Below are positions 52,488-61,788 of a DNA stretch of 64,000 nt, one piece after another (the first letter of the stretch is position 1; every line of letters begins with the position of its first letter). The notes beneath the pieces were generated by a model that had not been told where the DNA came from, did no database searches, and worked only from the letters and a program-made list of their open reading frames with translations. Origin of the DNA: Ruegeria sp. Ofav3-42 (lineage in GTDB: Bacteria > Pseudomonadota > Alphaproteobacteria > Rhodobacterales > Rhodobacteraceae); NCBI RefSeq assembly GCF_022347725.1, contig NZ_JAKRGB010000002.1:62001-126000 (forward strand). The letters are read 5' to 3'. The translations under genes and the position numbers were made by a program.

Positions 52488-53423
52488 TCAATAACCGCGG
52501 GTTCGGTCGACTTCGTGCAGCAATGGATTTCCAGCGGACAACCGTTTGAAGTTCTCGGCCACGTCGGCCAGCGCCTCACCCAGATGCCAGCCCGAAACGT
52601 GCGGCGTGATCGTGACACCTGGATGGGACCACAGCGGGCTGTCTGACGGCAGCGGTTCCTTGCTGGTGACGTCCAGAACAGCGTGACCGGGCACGCCGCG
52701 GTCCAGCGCTTTGATCAGTGCGTTTTCGTCGATCAGGTCGCCACGTCCGGCATTCAACAACTGACTGCCGGGTTTCATGGCCGCCAGCATTTGTGCGTCG
52801 AACAACCCGATGGTTTGCGGTGTGGACGGCAGAATGGCGCATACATGATCACATTGGCCCAAAAGTTCGGGCAGCGCGTCTTCGCCATGCAGGCAGGTCA
52901 CGCCCTCGATGTCCTTCGGGGATCGGCTCCACCCCATGACCTGAAATCCGATGGCGCGCAGCATCTTGGCGCTGCGGGCGCCGATATGGCCCAGACCTAG
53001 CACGCCCACGACTGTTTCCGGAGTGAAAACGGGTTCTTTTGGCGACCATTCCGCCCTGCGCTGGGCAGCTTCGTGAAATGCCATGTTGCGCTGATGGTGA
53101 AGGATGTAGGCGACGAACCACTCGGCAATACCTTGTGCGGGTGCATCCGGTTTCAGGCGCGCGATCCGAACGTGATCGGGCAGGTGTGGGTTGCTGACAA
53201 TCGTTTCGACGCCAGCACCCAGTTTCTGCACCAATTGCAGGTTCGGCAGTCGTTTGGGGTGATCGTTGCTCAACCCGACTACGGCGACCATAGTGATTTC
53301 ACTTGCATCACCTATCGCATCCGGCGTCCGCACGTCCGCGCCGGGGAGCGTTTTCCGGATTTCATTTGCGATGTCATCATCGCTTATCCAATCGGTCAGC
53401 CCGGTTTCGATCAGCAGCGCCAT
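52488..53423 (-). CDS. ghrA: glyoxylate/hydroxypyruvate reductase (D-2-hydroxyacid dehydrogenase)
   Basis: 311 residues. It belongs to the GhrA-like branch of NAD(P)-dependent D-2-hydroxyacid dehydrogenases. The Rossmann motif is GVLGLGHIGARSAKML, catalytic Arg and Glu are in LLNAGRGDLID and DVTSKEPLP, and the catalytic His is in TPHVSGWH. Glyoxylate produced by AllA would be a fitting substrate, but hydroxypyruvate is equally possible. It is separated from the divergent acyl-CoA dehydrogenase gene by about 130 bp. Confidence 0.85.
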   Translation of the reverse strand: MALLIETGLTDWISDDDIANEIRKTLPGADVRTPDAIGDASEITMVAVVGLSNDHPKRLPNLQLVQKLGAGVETIVSNPHLPDHVRIARLKPDAPAQGIAEWFVAYILHHQRNMAFHEAAQRRAEWSPKEPVFTPETVVGVLGLGHIGARSAKMLRAIGFQVMGWSRSPKDIEGVTCLHGEDALPELLGQCDHVCAILPSTPQTIGLFDAQMLAAMKPGSQLLNAGRGDLIDENALIKALDRGVPGHAVLDVTSKEPLPSDSPLWSHPGVTITPHVSGWHLGEALADVAENFKRLSAGNPLLHEVDRTRGY

Positions 53424-53550
53424 AATTCACCCCCGCAGTTTCATTTTGATTGAGTTGACGTACCGTCACACAGCTAGACATCCTGTCGGCAGCTAAGTCA
53501 TTCTCTGGTCAAAGGTAAAGCCCGGTATTTGGGTCTGAGGAGGGAATCTC

Positions 53551-54786
53551 ATGAACATGTCATTCGGTCTGCGCGAAGAAAACCGCGCGTTGCTGCAGCG
53601 TGTGGCAGATATGATCCGGGACGAGATCATGCCGCTGGAAGAAGAATATCAGGCCGAAATCGACAAGGGCGATCGCTGGCAATACACCGAGCGGCAGGCG
53701 GAAATCCTGGAAGGGCTGAAGGCTAAGGCAAAGGCAGCCGGTCTTTGGAACTTTTGGCTGACTGACAGCGACAAAGGTTTTGGCCTGACCACGGTCGAAT
53801 ACGCTTATTTTGCCGAAGAGATGGGCAAGACGCCGCTTGGAGCTGAAGTGTTCAACTGCTCCGCCCCTGATACCGGCAACATGGAGGTGTTCGAACGTTA
53901 TGGTTCGAACGAGATGAAAGAGCGGTGGCTAAAACCTCTGCTCAACGGCGAAATCCGGTCGGCGTACCTGATGACGGAACCGGATGTGGCCTCATCAGAT
54001 GCCACGAATGTATCGATGTCCTGTGTGCGGGACGGGAATGACTATGTTCTGAACGGTGAAAAATGGTGGTCATCGGGGGCGGGTGACCCCCGTTGCCAAG
54101 TCTATATCGTCATGGTCAAAACGGCAGGTGACGAGCAGCCTAAACACAAACGGCAATCGATGATCGTTGTGCCTGCGGATGCGCCAGGGATCGAGATTCT
54201 GCGCCCGATGCATGTTTATGGCCATGATGACGCGCCGCACGGCCACATGCATATCCGCTTTAGCAACGTGCGGATTCCGGCCGAGAATATCCTGCTCGGC
54301 GAAGGGCGTGGGTTCGAAATTGCTCAGGGTCGTCTCGGGCCGGGTCGAATTCATCACTGCATGCGCGCGATCGGTCAGGCCGAGTCGGCGCTGGAACAGA
54401 TGTGCAAACGGTCGCTACAGCGCGAGGCGTTTGGAAAGAAACTGGCGCAGCTGGGCGCCAATTACGATATCATTGCCGAGTGTCGGATGGAGATCGAAAT
54501 GGCGCGCCTGCTGTGCCTGAAGGCGGCCTGGTACATGGATCAGGGCGATGCACGTGCGGCGGCCCCGTGGATCAGCCAGATCAAGGTTGTTGCGCCGCGC
54601 GTCGCATTGAAAGTCATTGACGAGGCCGTGCAGATGTTTGGCGGGCAGGGGGTCAGTCAGGACACGCCATTGGCCACGGCATGGACCCATGTGCGGACTC
54701 TGCGCCTGGCTGACGGACCGGATGCTGTTCACCGTCGCCAGGTGGCGCGGGCCGAGTTAAAGAAGCATACACAGGAAAAAGTCTGA
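53551..54786 (+). CDS. acyl-CoA dehydrogenase family protein
   Basis: 411 residues with GAGGAGGG upstream. An FAD flavoprotein of the acyl-CoA dehydrogenase fold: YLMTEPDVASSDATN (FAD/substrate loop), GRGFEIAQGRLGPGRIHHCMR and MFGGQGVSQDTPLA near the C terminus. The pattern is close to the ACAD10/11-like group of larger-chain or unusual substrates. The catalytic base cannot be fixed from sequence alone. It is followed eight bases later by a thioesterase gene, so both probably act on one CoA pathway. Confidence 0.88.
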   Translation: MNMSFGLREENRALLQRVADMIRDEIMPLEEEYQAEIDKGDRWQYTERQAEILEGLKAKAKAAGLWNFWLTDSDKGFGLTTVEYAYFAEEMGKTPLGAEVFNCSAPDTGNMEVFERYGSNEMKERWLKPLLNGEIRSAYLMTEPDVASSDATNVSMSCVRDGNDYVLNGEKWWSSGAGDPRCQVYIVMVKTAGDEQPKHKRQSMIVVPADAPGIEILRPMHVYGHDDAPHGHMHIRFSNVRIPAENILLGEGRGFEIAQGRLGPGRIHHCMRAIGQAESALEQMCKRSLQREAFGKKLAQLGANYDIIAECRMEIEMARLLCLKAAWYMDQGDARAAAPWISQIKVVAPRVALKVIDEAVQMFGGQGVSQDTPLATAWTHVRTLRLADGPDAVHRRQVARAELKKHTQEKV

Positions 54787-54794
54787 GGTGTGAG

Positions 54795-55601
54795 ATGGTC
54801 CTGAAACCCGACCTGAATGAACAGGCTTACTTTCGCCTCAGCCCGGACGGGGCCTTTGTTGGCAACGATCCGGCCCGTGGGCCGTGGTCCCCGGATCACT
54901 GCCACGCCGGTCCGATCGCAGGTTTAATCGTTCGCGCCGCAGAGACAGAGGTCGGGCCGGAAAAGATGCTGACCCGGCTGACAGTGGATCTGTTACGGCC
55001 TCTTCCGTTGACAGGATTGCGCGTTGCCGCAGAAACCACGCGCCACACTAAAACCTTGGCGACCACGCGGGTCACTGTGCACGATTTGGACGACACGCTC
55101 TGTGCAACGGCCACGACAATGCACTTGGTGCTGCGTGAACTGGGACCAGTTCCAAATGTCACAATGTCTGCGCCCAATCTTGAAGGGGCCGTAACCGGCC
55201 CATTCCCGATTGGCGAAACGCGGCACGATCTACCGGGGTTCGCAAATCATTCGGACATTCTTTACCCCAAAGGCGGCAATCAGAGTGCAGGCCCAAAGAC
55301 GATTTGGATGCGCACGCCTTCGCTGTTGGAAGGAGAAACGCAGTCGCCCATTCAGGCGTTATGTCCGTTGGCCGATTGCGGAAATGGCATTTCCTGGAAC
55401 GCGCCGACCACTGAAATGGGGTTCATGAACACGGACCTGACCGTTCAAATTCACCGCGAGCCCGTCTCGGAATGGCTTGCCTCGCAATCGGTATCCCACT
55501 GGCAACCATCGGGAATAGGAATGTCGCAGTCGGTTCTGTTCGATACCGAAGGGCCGGTTGGAACCGCCTTGCAGACCTTGGTTTTGTTCCCGCCCAGTTA
55601 G
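54795..55601 (+). CDS. acyl-CoA thioesterase-like (double hotdog) protein
   Basis: 268 residues. Two hotdog halves are suggested: GPWSPDHCHAGPIAGLIVRAAE with LTRLTVDLLRPLP in the first and MGFMNTDLTVQIHREPVSEWLASQS with GMSQSVLFDTEGPVGTALQTLVLF in the second, the pattern of the TesB-like thioesterase superfamily. The substrate is unknown. It is co-transcribed with the acyl-CoA dehydrogenase gene. Confidence 0.75.
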   Translation: MVLKPDLNEQAYFRLSPDGAFVGNDPARGPWSPDHCHAGPIAGLIVRAAETEVGPEKMLTRLTVDLLRPLPLTGLRVAAETTRHTKTLATTRVTVHDLDDTLCATATTMHLVLRELGPVPNVTMSAPNLEGAVTGPFPIGETRHDLPGFANHSDILYPKGGNQSAGPKTIWMRTPSLLEGETQSPIQALCPLADCGNGISWNAPTTEMGFMNTDLTVQIHREPVSEWLASQSVSHWQPSGIGMSQSVLFDTEGPVGTALQTLVLFPPS

Positions 55602-55675
55602 GCAGTTTGGCCGCTTTTCGCATGGCTGCTGTGAAACACATTGCCGGGCGCCGGTCAAAACCCTATCTTTCGTCC

Positions 55676-56323
55676 ATGCGCTGGCTTGTGTTCCTATTGA
55701 CCTGCTGTCTGCCGATACCGGCACTGGCTCATCCTCATGTCTTTATCGACACGGGGCTTGAATTCATCGTGGATGATGCGGGTAATCTGACCCATGTCCG
55801 CGTAACCTGGGCCTATGACGAGTTCTATTCACTGCTTGTCCTTGAGGACATGAACCTGGACCAGGATGCCGACGGTGTTCTGACTGAAGCAGAACAGCAG
55901 TTTCTGTCAGGCTTCGATGCGGAGTGGGTCGAGGGATACAATGGCGATCTGGTCGTGCTTTCCAACGGCGAGCCGGTGTCGCTGTCAGGTCCGCTGGAAC
56001 CGCATGCGACGACCGAGGATGGGCGCATCGTGACCACGCATTTGCGCGAGGTTGAAGGCGGTTCCGTTCCAACGGCGGCACTTTCCGCCAAAGCCTTCGA
56101 CGAAACTTACTATACGGCTTATGAAGTGACACGCCCGGTCACCGTCTCGGGACCGCTTTCATGCCAGATCGACCGGTTTGAACCTGATATTGACGGCCAA
56201 CTGGCTCAGATGCAGGCCTTCCTGAAAACGCTGGACGCCGACTACGACCTTGAAGAAAACGATATTCCGCTTGTTGGCGAAAACTTTGCGACCGAGATCC
56301 GCGTTTCATGTCCAAATACCTGA
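55676..56323 (+). CDS. DUF1007 family periplasmic protein (metal transport partner)
   Basis: 215 residues from the ATG at 55676; the open frame continues upstream but only this start gives the signal peptide (MRWLVFLLTCCLPIPALA). The mature N terminus HPHVFIDTGLEFIV is the DUF1007 signature, whose His residues could bind a metal. The domain is typically found with NicO transporters. The next gene starts inside its last 16 bases, so the pair is coupled. Confidence 0.85.
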   Translation: MRWLVFLLTCCLPIPALAHPHVFIDTGLEFIVDDAGNLTHVRVTWAYDEFYSLLVLEDMNLDQDADGVLTEAEQQFLSGFDAEWVEGYNGDLVVLSNGEPVSLSGPLEPHATTEDGRIVTTHLREVEGGSVPTAALSAKAFDETYYTAYEVTRPVTVSGPLSCQIDRFEPDIDGQLAQMQAFLKTLDADYDLEENDIPLVGENFATEIRVSCPNT

Positions 56324-57234
56324 TCGTACCTGTCGCAATCGCCATCGGTTTGTTGCTGTGGTTTTGGGGCAGCGGCGGCTTTGACCATCTGGCCGCCTGG
56401 GCTGCCGGTGAGCAGCGGGAGTTTCAGAACCAGATTGCCCGTTCGCTGCGCGCTGCGCGCGCCGAGCAACCCGAAGCCGTAGCAACTCTGCTGACGGTCT
56501 GTTTTGCCTACGGGTTCTTTCACGCCATCGGGCCCGGCCATGGCAAGGTGTTGATTGGCGGCTATGGCTTGGGCCGAAATGTGGCGTTTCTGCGCCTGTC
56601 GGCCATTAGCCTCTTGTCCAGTCTGGGGCAGGCAGTAACCGCGGTTGTACTGGTCTATGCCGGGGTGCTGGTGTTCCAGATGTCTCGCCAAAGTCTAGTG
56701 GGGACTACCGAACAAATCATGGCGCCGATCAGCTATGGCGCAATTGTGGCGATTGGGTTGTGGCTGATTTTCCGGTCCGTTCGTAGTTTTGTGCGACGCC
56801 ATCGAAATGAAACCGCGCACCATCGCCACGACCACGGCTATGATCATCATCACCATGACCATGAAGTCTGCGTTGATTGTGGCCATCGCCACGGTCCCTC
56901 TGCCGAAGAGGTGGCAAATGTCAGCAGCCTGCGAGAAGCCGCGCTGCTGATTGCGGGCATCGCAGCGCGCCCCTGCACCGGAGCTCTGTTCGTGCTGATA
57001 CTGACCTGGCAGATGGGCATCGCTATGGTCGGTATCGCCGGTGCCTTTGCCATGGCGCTGGGCACGGCGACGGTTACGACTCTGGTCGGATGGACGTCGT
57101 TCGGTTTGCGCGGCGGTCTATTGGCCTCAGCGTCAGCAACGCGGTTTGCATCGGTGCTTGCGCCTACGATTGAGCTGGTTGCAGGGCTGCTGATCGCAGT
57201 AATCGCAGGTGGATTGCTGTTGCGCGCGATCTAG
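56308..57234 (+). CDS. NicO-type nickel/cobalt transporter
   Basis: 308 residues with several membrane helices. The signature [19 protein letters not shown] is the metal-binding first helix of NiCoT/NicO and RcnA proteins. A loop around residues 170-195 is rich in histidine ([20 protein letters not shown]) and probably binds Ni or Co. Direction of transport is not certain. The gene overlaps the DUF1007 gene by 16 bases, and its stop (CTAG at 57231-57234) is shared with the stop of truA on the other strand. Confidence 0.88.
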   Translation: MSKYLIVPVAIAIGLLLWFWGSGGFDHLAAWAAGEQREFQNQIARSLRAARAEQPEAVATLLTVCFAYGFFHAIGPGHGKVLIGGYGLGRNVAFLRLSAISLLSSLGQAVTAVVLVYAGVLVFQMSRQSLVGTTEQIMAPISYGAIVAIGLWLIFRSVRSFVRRHRNETAHHRHDHGYDHHHHDHEVCVDCGHRHGPSAEEVANVSSLREAALLIAGIAARPCTGALFVLILTWQMGIAMVGIAGAFAMALGTATVTTLVGWTSFGLRGGLLASASATRFASVLAPTIELVAGLLIAVIAGGLLLRAI

Positions 57235-57998
57235 TCAAAAACCGGCTCTGGGTACCCGACCCGCGCCAGATACAGCCCCTGCGGCGGACAAACCGGCCCA
57301 CAGGCCGAACGGTCGGCCGCTTCCAGCGCGTCCCGCACATCTTCCGGCGTCCAGGCCCCAGCTCCGACGCGTTCCAGTGTCCCTACAAAGCTGCGTACCT
57401 GATTGTGCAAGAAGGATCGGGCGCGGACATGGAAATGAACCTCGGGACCGGAAAACCCCTGAACCTGTTCAACGCGCAGTTCATCCAGCGTTTTGAGCGG
57501 GCTTGCTGCCTGACAGATCGAGGATCGGAACGTGGTAAAGTCATGCCGCCCGATCAGCATGTCGGCCCCGGCCTGCATCGCGTCGACGTCCAGTTGGTGA
57601 TTGATCCGCCAAACCTGCCCGGCGTCATGAGTTGCGGGTGCACGACGCATCAGAATTCGGAACAGGTATTGCCGTTCCAGCGCTGAAAACCGGGCATGCC
57701 AGTCATCGTCGACCCGCGCGGCCTTTACGATGGCCACAGGCTGCGGTTTCAAATGATAGTTCAGTGCCTCAGACAGGCGGAATGGGTCCCATTCCTTGAC
57801 CAGATCGCAATGGGCAACCTGACCCAGCGCATGCACGCCAGCATCGGTACGTCCGGCTGCGGCAATGGTGTGATCACCGGGTTGAATACGTGACAAGGCT
57901 TGTTCGATTGCGCCTTGAACAGACGGCAATTCCTTTTGCCGCTGCCACCCGGCAAACGGTTCCCCTTGGTATTCTACTTTCAACGCGTATCTGGGCAT
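57231..57998 (-). CDS. truA: tRNA pseudouridine(38-40) synthase
   Basis: 255 residues. TruA isomerises uridines 38-40 in the anticodon arm. The catalytic Asp is in [17 protein letters not shown], and the N-terminal [18 protein letters not shown] and C-terminal [14 protein letters not shown] are conserved. Its stop codon overlaps that of the NicO gene tail to tail. Confidence 0.96.
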   Translation of the reverse strand: MPRYALKVEYQGEPFAGWQRQKELPSVQGAIEQALSRIQPGDHTIAAAGRTDAGVHALGQVAHCDLVKEWDPFRLSEALNYHLKPQPVAIVKAARVDDDWHARFSALERQYLFRILMRRAPATHDAGQVWRINHQLDVDAMQAGADMLIGRHDFTTFRSSICQAASPLKTLDELRVEQVQGFSGPEVHFHVRARSFLHNQVRSFVGTLERVGAGAWTPEDVRDALEAADRSACGPVCPPQGLYLARVGYPEPVFD

Positions 57999-58105
57999 GG
58001 GCTGCTGGTAACGCGCCGCGTCAATGTGGGCAAGAGTGGGAAAGCGCTGGTATGTGCACTGACCTCTACCTATCTTGAGCGAAACGAAAAAAGCGGGGCG
58101 ACGGA

Positions 58106-59521
58106 TTGGTCATCTCATCTTTGGCAGACAGTCTGGTGCGCGGTGTCGAATCTGTGGGCGACCGCGTGTCCGAGACACTGTTCGAACCGGTGATCCGACT
58201 GGGCGTCACCGGGTTGGCGCGGTCGGGAAAAACGGTGTTCATCACCTCGCTGGTCGCGAACCTGCTGGACCGTGGGCGGATGCCGGGCCTTGCGGCGCAG
58301 CAAGAGGGGCGGATCAATGCCGCCTATCTTCAGCCGCAGCCGGACGACACGGTGCCCCGGTTCGATTACGAAAACCATCTGGCGGCGCTGACGGGGCCGC
58401 AACCGCACTGGCCGGACAGCACGCGCGCCGTGTCGGAACTACGCCTGTCCTTCAAGGCCCGGCCTGCTGGCTTGTTGTCCGGTCTTCAGGGGCCACGGAC
58501 CATCCATCTCGATATCGTCGATTACCCCGGTGAATGGCTGCTGGATCTGGCTCTGCTGGATAAATCTTACGAAACTTGGTCGCACGAAACGCTGGGCCGT
58601 ATCGCCAACCGCGCCGAGGCAAAAGCGTTTCTTACTCAGGCCAGGGCGGTTGACCCTGCCGAGGGCCATGACGAGCCCACAGCGCTGGCGCTGGCCAAAG
58701 AATTTGCGTCATACCTGAACGCCGCCCGCGATGCGGGGTTCTATGACTGCACTCCGGGGCGGTTTTTGCTGCCGGGCGATCTGGCCGGGTCGCCGGTGCT
58801 GACCTTTGCGCCTTTGCCGGTCGACGGCCACGGCCCGCGGCGCAGTCTGCATCGCGAGATGGCGCGGCGGTACGAGGCCTATAAATCTCAGGTCGTGAAA
58901 CCGTTTTTTCGTGATCATTTTGCTCGCATCGACCGGCAGGTGGTTCTGGTCGACGCGCTGGGCGCGATCCACAACGGTCCGCAGGCGGTCGAGGATATGC
59001 GCCGCGCGATGGCCGATATCCTGTCGGCGTTCAGGCCGGGGCGCAACGCGTGGCTCAGCCAGTTGCTGCTGGGAAAGCGGGTCGAACGTATCCTGTTCGC
59101 CGCCACCAAGGCCGATCATTTGCACCACCTGCAACATCACCGCCTGACCAACATCATGGAGGCTCTGACCCGCGAGGCCCGCGACCGTGCCAGCTTTGCC
59201 GGGGCGGAAACAGCGGCATTGTCTCTGGCATCGCTGCGGGCCACGACCGAGGAAATTCGCAACCATAACGGGGTCGAATTGCCCTGCGTGCGGGGCACTT
59301 TGCTGGACAGCGGCAAACAGGCGGCGTTCTACCCCGGCGATCTGCCCGAGGCCCCGTCGCACCTGCTTGGCCCGGCGCGAAACGGTGCGGACAACTGGCT
59401 GGGCGAGGATTATGGGTTCATGGCGTTCGCGCCGGCCCACCTGACCTTACGTCCCGGCGACGGCCCCCCTCACATCCGTTTGGATCGCGCCGCGCAGTTC
59501 CTGATCGGTGACCGGCTGTGA
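58106..59521 (+). CDS. ycjX: YcjX family GTP-binding protein
   Basis: 471 residues from a TTG at 58106. DUF463 P-loop protein with the Walker A-type motif [14 protein letters not shown] and the [10 protein letters not shown] segment. YcjX is part of the phage-shock (Psp) regulon in enterobacteria together with YcjF. Here a GNAT gene sits between ycjX and ycjF; ycjX and the GNAT gene overlap (GTGA at 59518-59521). The biochemical role is unknown. Confidence 0.92.
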   Translation: MVISSLADSLVRGVESVGDRVSETLFEPVIRLGVTGLARSGKTVFITSLVANLLDRGRMPGLAAQQEGRINAAYLQPQPDDTVPRFDYENHLAALTGPQPHWPDSTRAVSELRLSFKARPAGLLSGLQGPRTIHLDIVDYPGEWLLDLALLDKSYETWSHETLGRIANRAEAKAFLTQARAVDPAEGHDEPTALALAKEFASYLNAARDAGFYDCTPGRFLLPGDLAGSPVLTFAPLPVDGHGPRRSLHREMARRYEAYKSQVVKPFFRDHFARIDRQVVLVDALGAIHNGPQAVEDMRRAMADILSAFRPGRNAWLSQLLLGKRVERILFAATKADHLHHLQHHRLTNIMEALTREARDRASFAGAETAALSLASLRATTEEIRNHNGVELPCVRGTLLDSGKQAAFYPGDLPEAPSHLLGPARNGADNWLGEDYGFMAFAPAHLTLRPGDGPPHIRLDRAAQFLIGDRL

Positions 59522-59973
59522 CCATCATTCTCCGCCCCGCCCGCAGCACGGATGCCGGTGCTACCGGAGAGATTTTGCACGGCTTTGCTCTTGAAAACGA
59601 GTGGATGCCGGAACTGCATACGCAGGCGGAAACCATCGCGTTTTGCGGCCGGATGATTGACTTGAATTGGGTGACCGTTGCGGAAACGGATCAAGGCGTC
59701 GTCGGCTTTCTTGCGCTCAACGGTGCGGAAATCCATTCGCTGTATCTGAGTCCCAACGCGCGAGGGCAGGGGATCGGGCAAAAACTGTTGGAGCACGCCA
59801 AGTCGTGCCGATCACACCTGTCGCTGTTTGCCTTTCAAGCCAACCTTCCAGCGCGGCGGTTTTATGAGCGCAACGGCTTTGCCGAAGTTGCGCGCAGCGA
59901 CGGCGCTGGAAACGACGAGAACCTGCCGGACATCAAGTATGTCTGGACCAGTAAAGGAGCAGCAGATGGCTAA
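59518..59973 (+). CDS. GNAT family N-acetyltransferase
   Basis: 151 residues from a GTG that overlaps the ycjX stop. The acetyl-CoA motif A is LYLSPNARGQGIGQKLLEHAK, followed by FYERNGFAEV (motif B). No substrate can be read from sequence. The stop codon overlaps the ycjF start by eight bases (59966-59973), so ycjX, this gene and ycjF are one tightly coupled operon. Confidence 0.88.
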   Translation: MTIILRPARSTDAGATGEILHGFALENEWMPELHTQAETIAFCGRMIDLNWVTVAETDQGVVGFLALNGAEIHSLYLSPNARGQGIGQKLLEHAKSCRSHLSLFAFQANLPARRFYERNGFAEVARSDGAGNDENLPDIKYVWTSKGAADG

Positions 59974-60955
59974 GGGCCCGATTCTGATTGATCTCGACTC
60001 GGATGAACCCGCTGCCGACGTGTCGCAAGCGCCTCCGGTGCCGGACGTTGCACAGCCACAGGGGCAGGCGATGCAGAGTGCGGCGCGTTTGGCGGCCCAC
60101 AAGCCCTCGGCTTTGTCGCGTTGGTTCTGGGGGCTGGCCTTGGCGGTAATCGGCACAGTGGTATCGGTTGCTGCGTGGGACTTCGTCAACTCACTGCTGC
60201 TGCGGGCACCGATTCTGGGGTGGGTCGTAACCGGACTGTTCGCCGCATTGGTGCTCGTCGCCTTGATTATTGCGGTTCGGGAGTTGGCGGCAATCGGGCG
60301 GTTGTCCCGCGTGGACGGTATGCGTCAGGCAGCGGATAACGCATTGGCTGAAGACGATCTGACGCAGGCTCGTGCGGTGACGAACCGGTTGATAACGTTC
60401 TACAGAGGGCGTGATGAGACCCGCTGGGGCCGCGACCGGCTGTCCGAGCGGATAGATGAACAATTCGACGCCTCTGGACTGCTGACCCTGGCCGAGGACG
60501 AACTTTTGGCCCCTCTGGACGCCGCTGCCAGTCGAGAGGTCGAGGCCGCCGCACGGCAGGTCGCCACTGTGACCGCGCTGGTGCCTTTGGCGCTTGCGGA
60601 TGTGGCAACGGCGCTTGCGGCCTCATTGCGGATGATCCGGCGCATCGCCGAGATCTATGGCGGTCGCGCAGGATTTCTGGGCAGCTGGCGCCTGACGCGT
60701 GCGGTGTTCGTGCATCTTGTGGCGACAGGGGCCGTGGCGGTTGGTGACGATCTGCTTGAGCCGGTTCTGGGCGGATCCGTTCTCAGCAAGCTGTCGCGCC
60801 GGTTCGGCGAAGGACTTGTAAACGGTGCGCTCAGCGCACGGGTCGGAGTCGCCGCGATGGAGGTCTGCCGGCCGCTGCCCTTTTCTGACCGGCACGAACC
60901 TTCCACCCGAAGCATTATCAAGCGCGCTTTGGCCGGGTTGTTTTCCAAAACTTGA
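59966..60955 (+). CDS. ycjF: YcjF/TIGR01620 family inner-membrane protein
   Basis: 329 residues from the ATG at 59966 with AAAGGAG upstream. Two transmembrane helices lie near residues 55-75 and 85-105 (WFWGLALAVIGTVVSVAAWDF, LGWVVTGLFAALVLVALIIAV), then the DUF697 domain (VTALVPLALADVATALAASLRMIRRIAEIYGGRAG). It is the partner of YcjX in the Psp-associated pair. The first 45 residues are a disordered, Pro- and Asp-rich tail. Confidence 0.9.
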   Translation: MAKGPILIDLDSDEPAADVSQAPPVPDVAQPQGQAMQSAARLAAHKPSALSRWFWGLALAVIGTVVSVAAWDFVNSLLLRAPILGWVVTGLFAALVLVALIIAVRELAAIGRLSRVDGMRQAADNALAEDDLTQARAVTNRLITFYRGRDETRWGRDRLSERIDEQFDASGLLTLAEDELLAPLDAAASREVEAAARQVATVTALVPLALADVATALAASLRMIRRIAEIYGGRAGFLGSWRLTRAVFVHLVATGAVAVGDDLLEPVLGGSVLSKLSRRFGEGLVNGALSARVGVAAMEVCRPLPFSDRHEPSTRSIIKRALAGLFSKT

Positions 60956-61009
60956 CCTGACGCAAGGTCCTGCAGTCTGCTGGCGAGTATAACACCGCCA
61001 GAGCCAGCC

Positions 61010-61720
61010 ATGACCGACCACGGACACAGCCAGCAGGAGATCGCCGCGCGGATCAACGCCCCTCCGGGCCGGGGTGTGCTGCGGGATGTGGTCTACGGCG
61101 CCATCGACGGCTCGGTGACCACTTTTGCCATCGTTTGCGGAGTGGCGGGTGCGGGCTTGTCTCCGTTCATCATCGTGGCGCTGGGGCTGGCCAATGTGTT
61201 GGCCGACGGATTTTCCATGGCTGCAGGCAATTACTCGGGCACCAAGGCCGAACTGGACAATATCCGACGCATTCGGGCCATCGAGGAACGACACATCAAG
61301 CTTTACCCCAAAGGAGAATGGGCTGAGGTCCGCGAAATCCTTGCGCAGAAGGGACTGTCAGGCAAGGTTCTGGATGAGGCGACGGACGCGATCACCGCAG
61401 ATCGTGAAAACTGGATCAACCTGATGATCGAAGGCGAATACGGTCTGGGCAGCGTCGATCCAAACCCGTTCAAGGCTGCGATGGCGACGTTTCTGGCGTT
61501 TCTTATCGCCGGAATGATCCCGCTGTTGCCGTTTCTTCTGTCTGCGGAACAGGCGTTCCGAATCTCTGCCTTTATAACCTTGGCCGTGTTCTTTGCGATC
61601 GGGGCGCTGAAAAGCCGTTGGTCACTGGCACCATGGTGGCGATCCGGTCTTGAAACCCTTCTGATCGGCGGTGCGGCTGCGCTGATCGCTTACCTCGTGG
61701 GGTCGCTGTTTCACCCATAG
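61010..61720 (+). CDS. VIT1/CCC1 family metal transporter
   Basis: 236 residues. Hydrophobic helices with the family phrases VVYGAIDGSVTTFAIVCGVAG and NVLADGFSMAAGNYSGTKAE (first two helices), then a cytosolic helical region (ERHIKLYPKGEWAEVREILAQKGLSGK) that binds metal in VIT1, then three more helices. Relatives move Fe or Mn. Metal and direction are not decided by the sequence. It stands between the ycjF and SDR genes. Confidence 0.87.
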   Translation: MTDHGHSQQEIAARINAPPGRGVLRDVVYGAIDGSVTTFAIVCGVAGAGLSPFIIVALGLANVLADGFSMAAGNYSGTKAELDNIRRIRAIEERHIKLYPKGEWAEVREILAQKGLSGKVLDEATDAITADRENWINLMIEGEYGLGSVDPNPFKAAMATFLAFLIAGMIPLLPFLLSAEQAFRISAFITLAVFFAIGALKSRWSLAPWWRSGLETLLIGGAAALIAYLVGSLFHP

Positions 61721-61788
61721 TGGCCAGAAGTGTCGCAGGAGCGTCGGCGAGTCTGGTCAACGCGGCGTGAACCGTTACTGTGCCGGTG

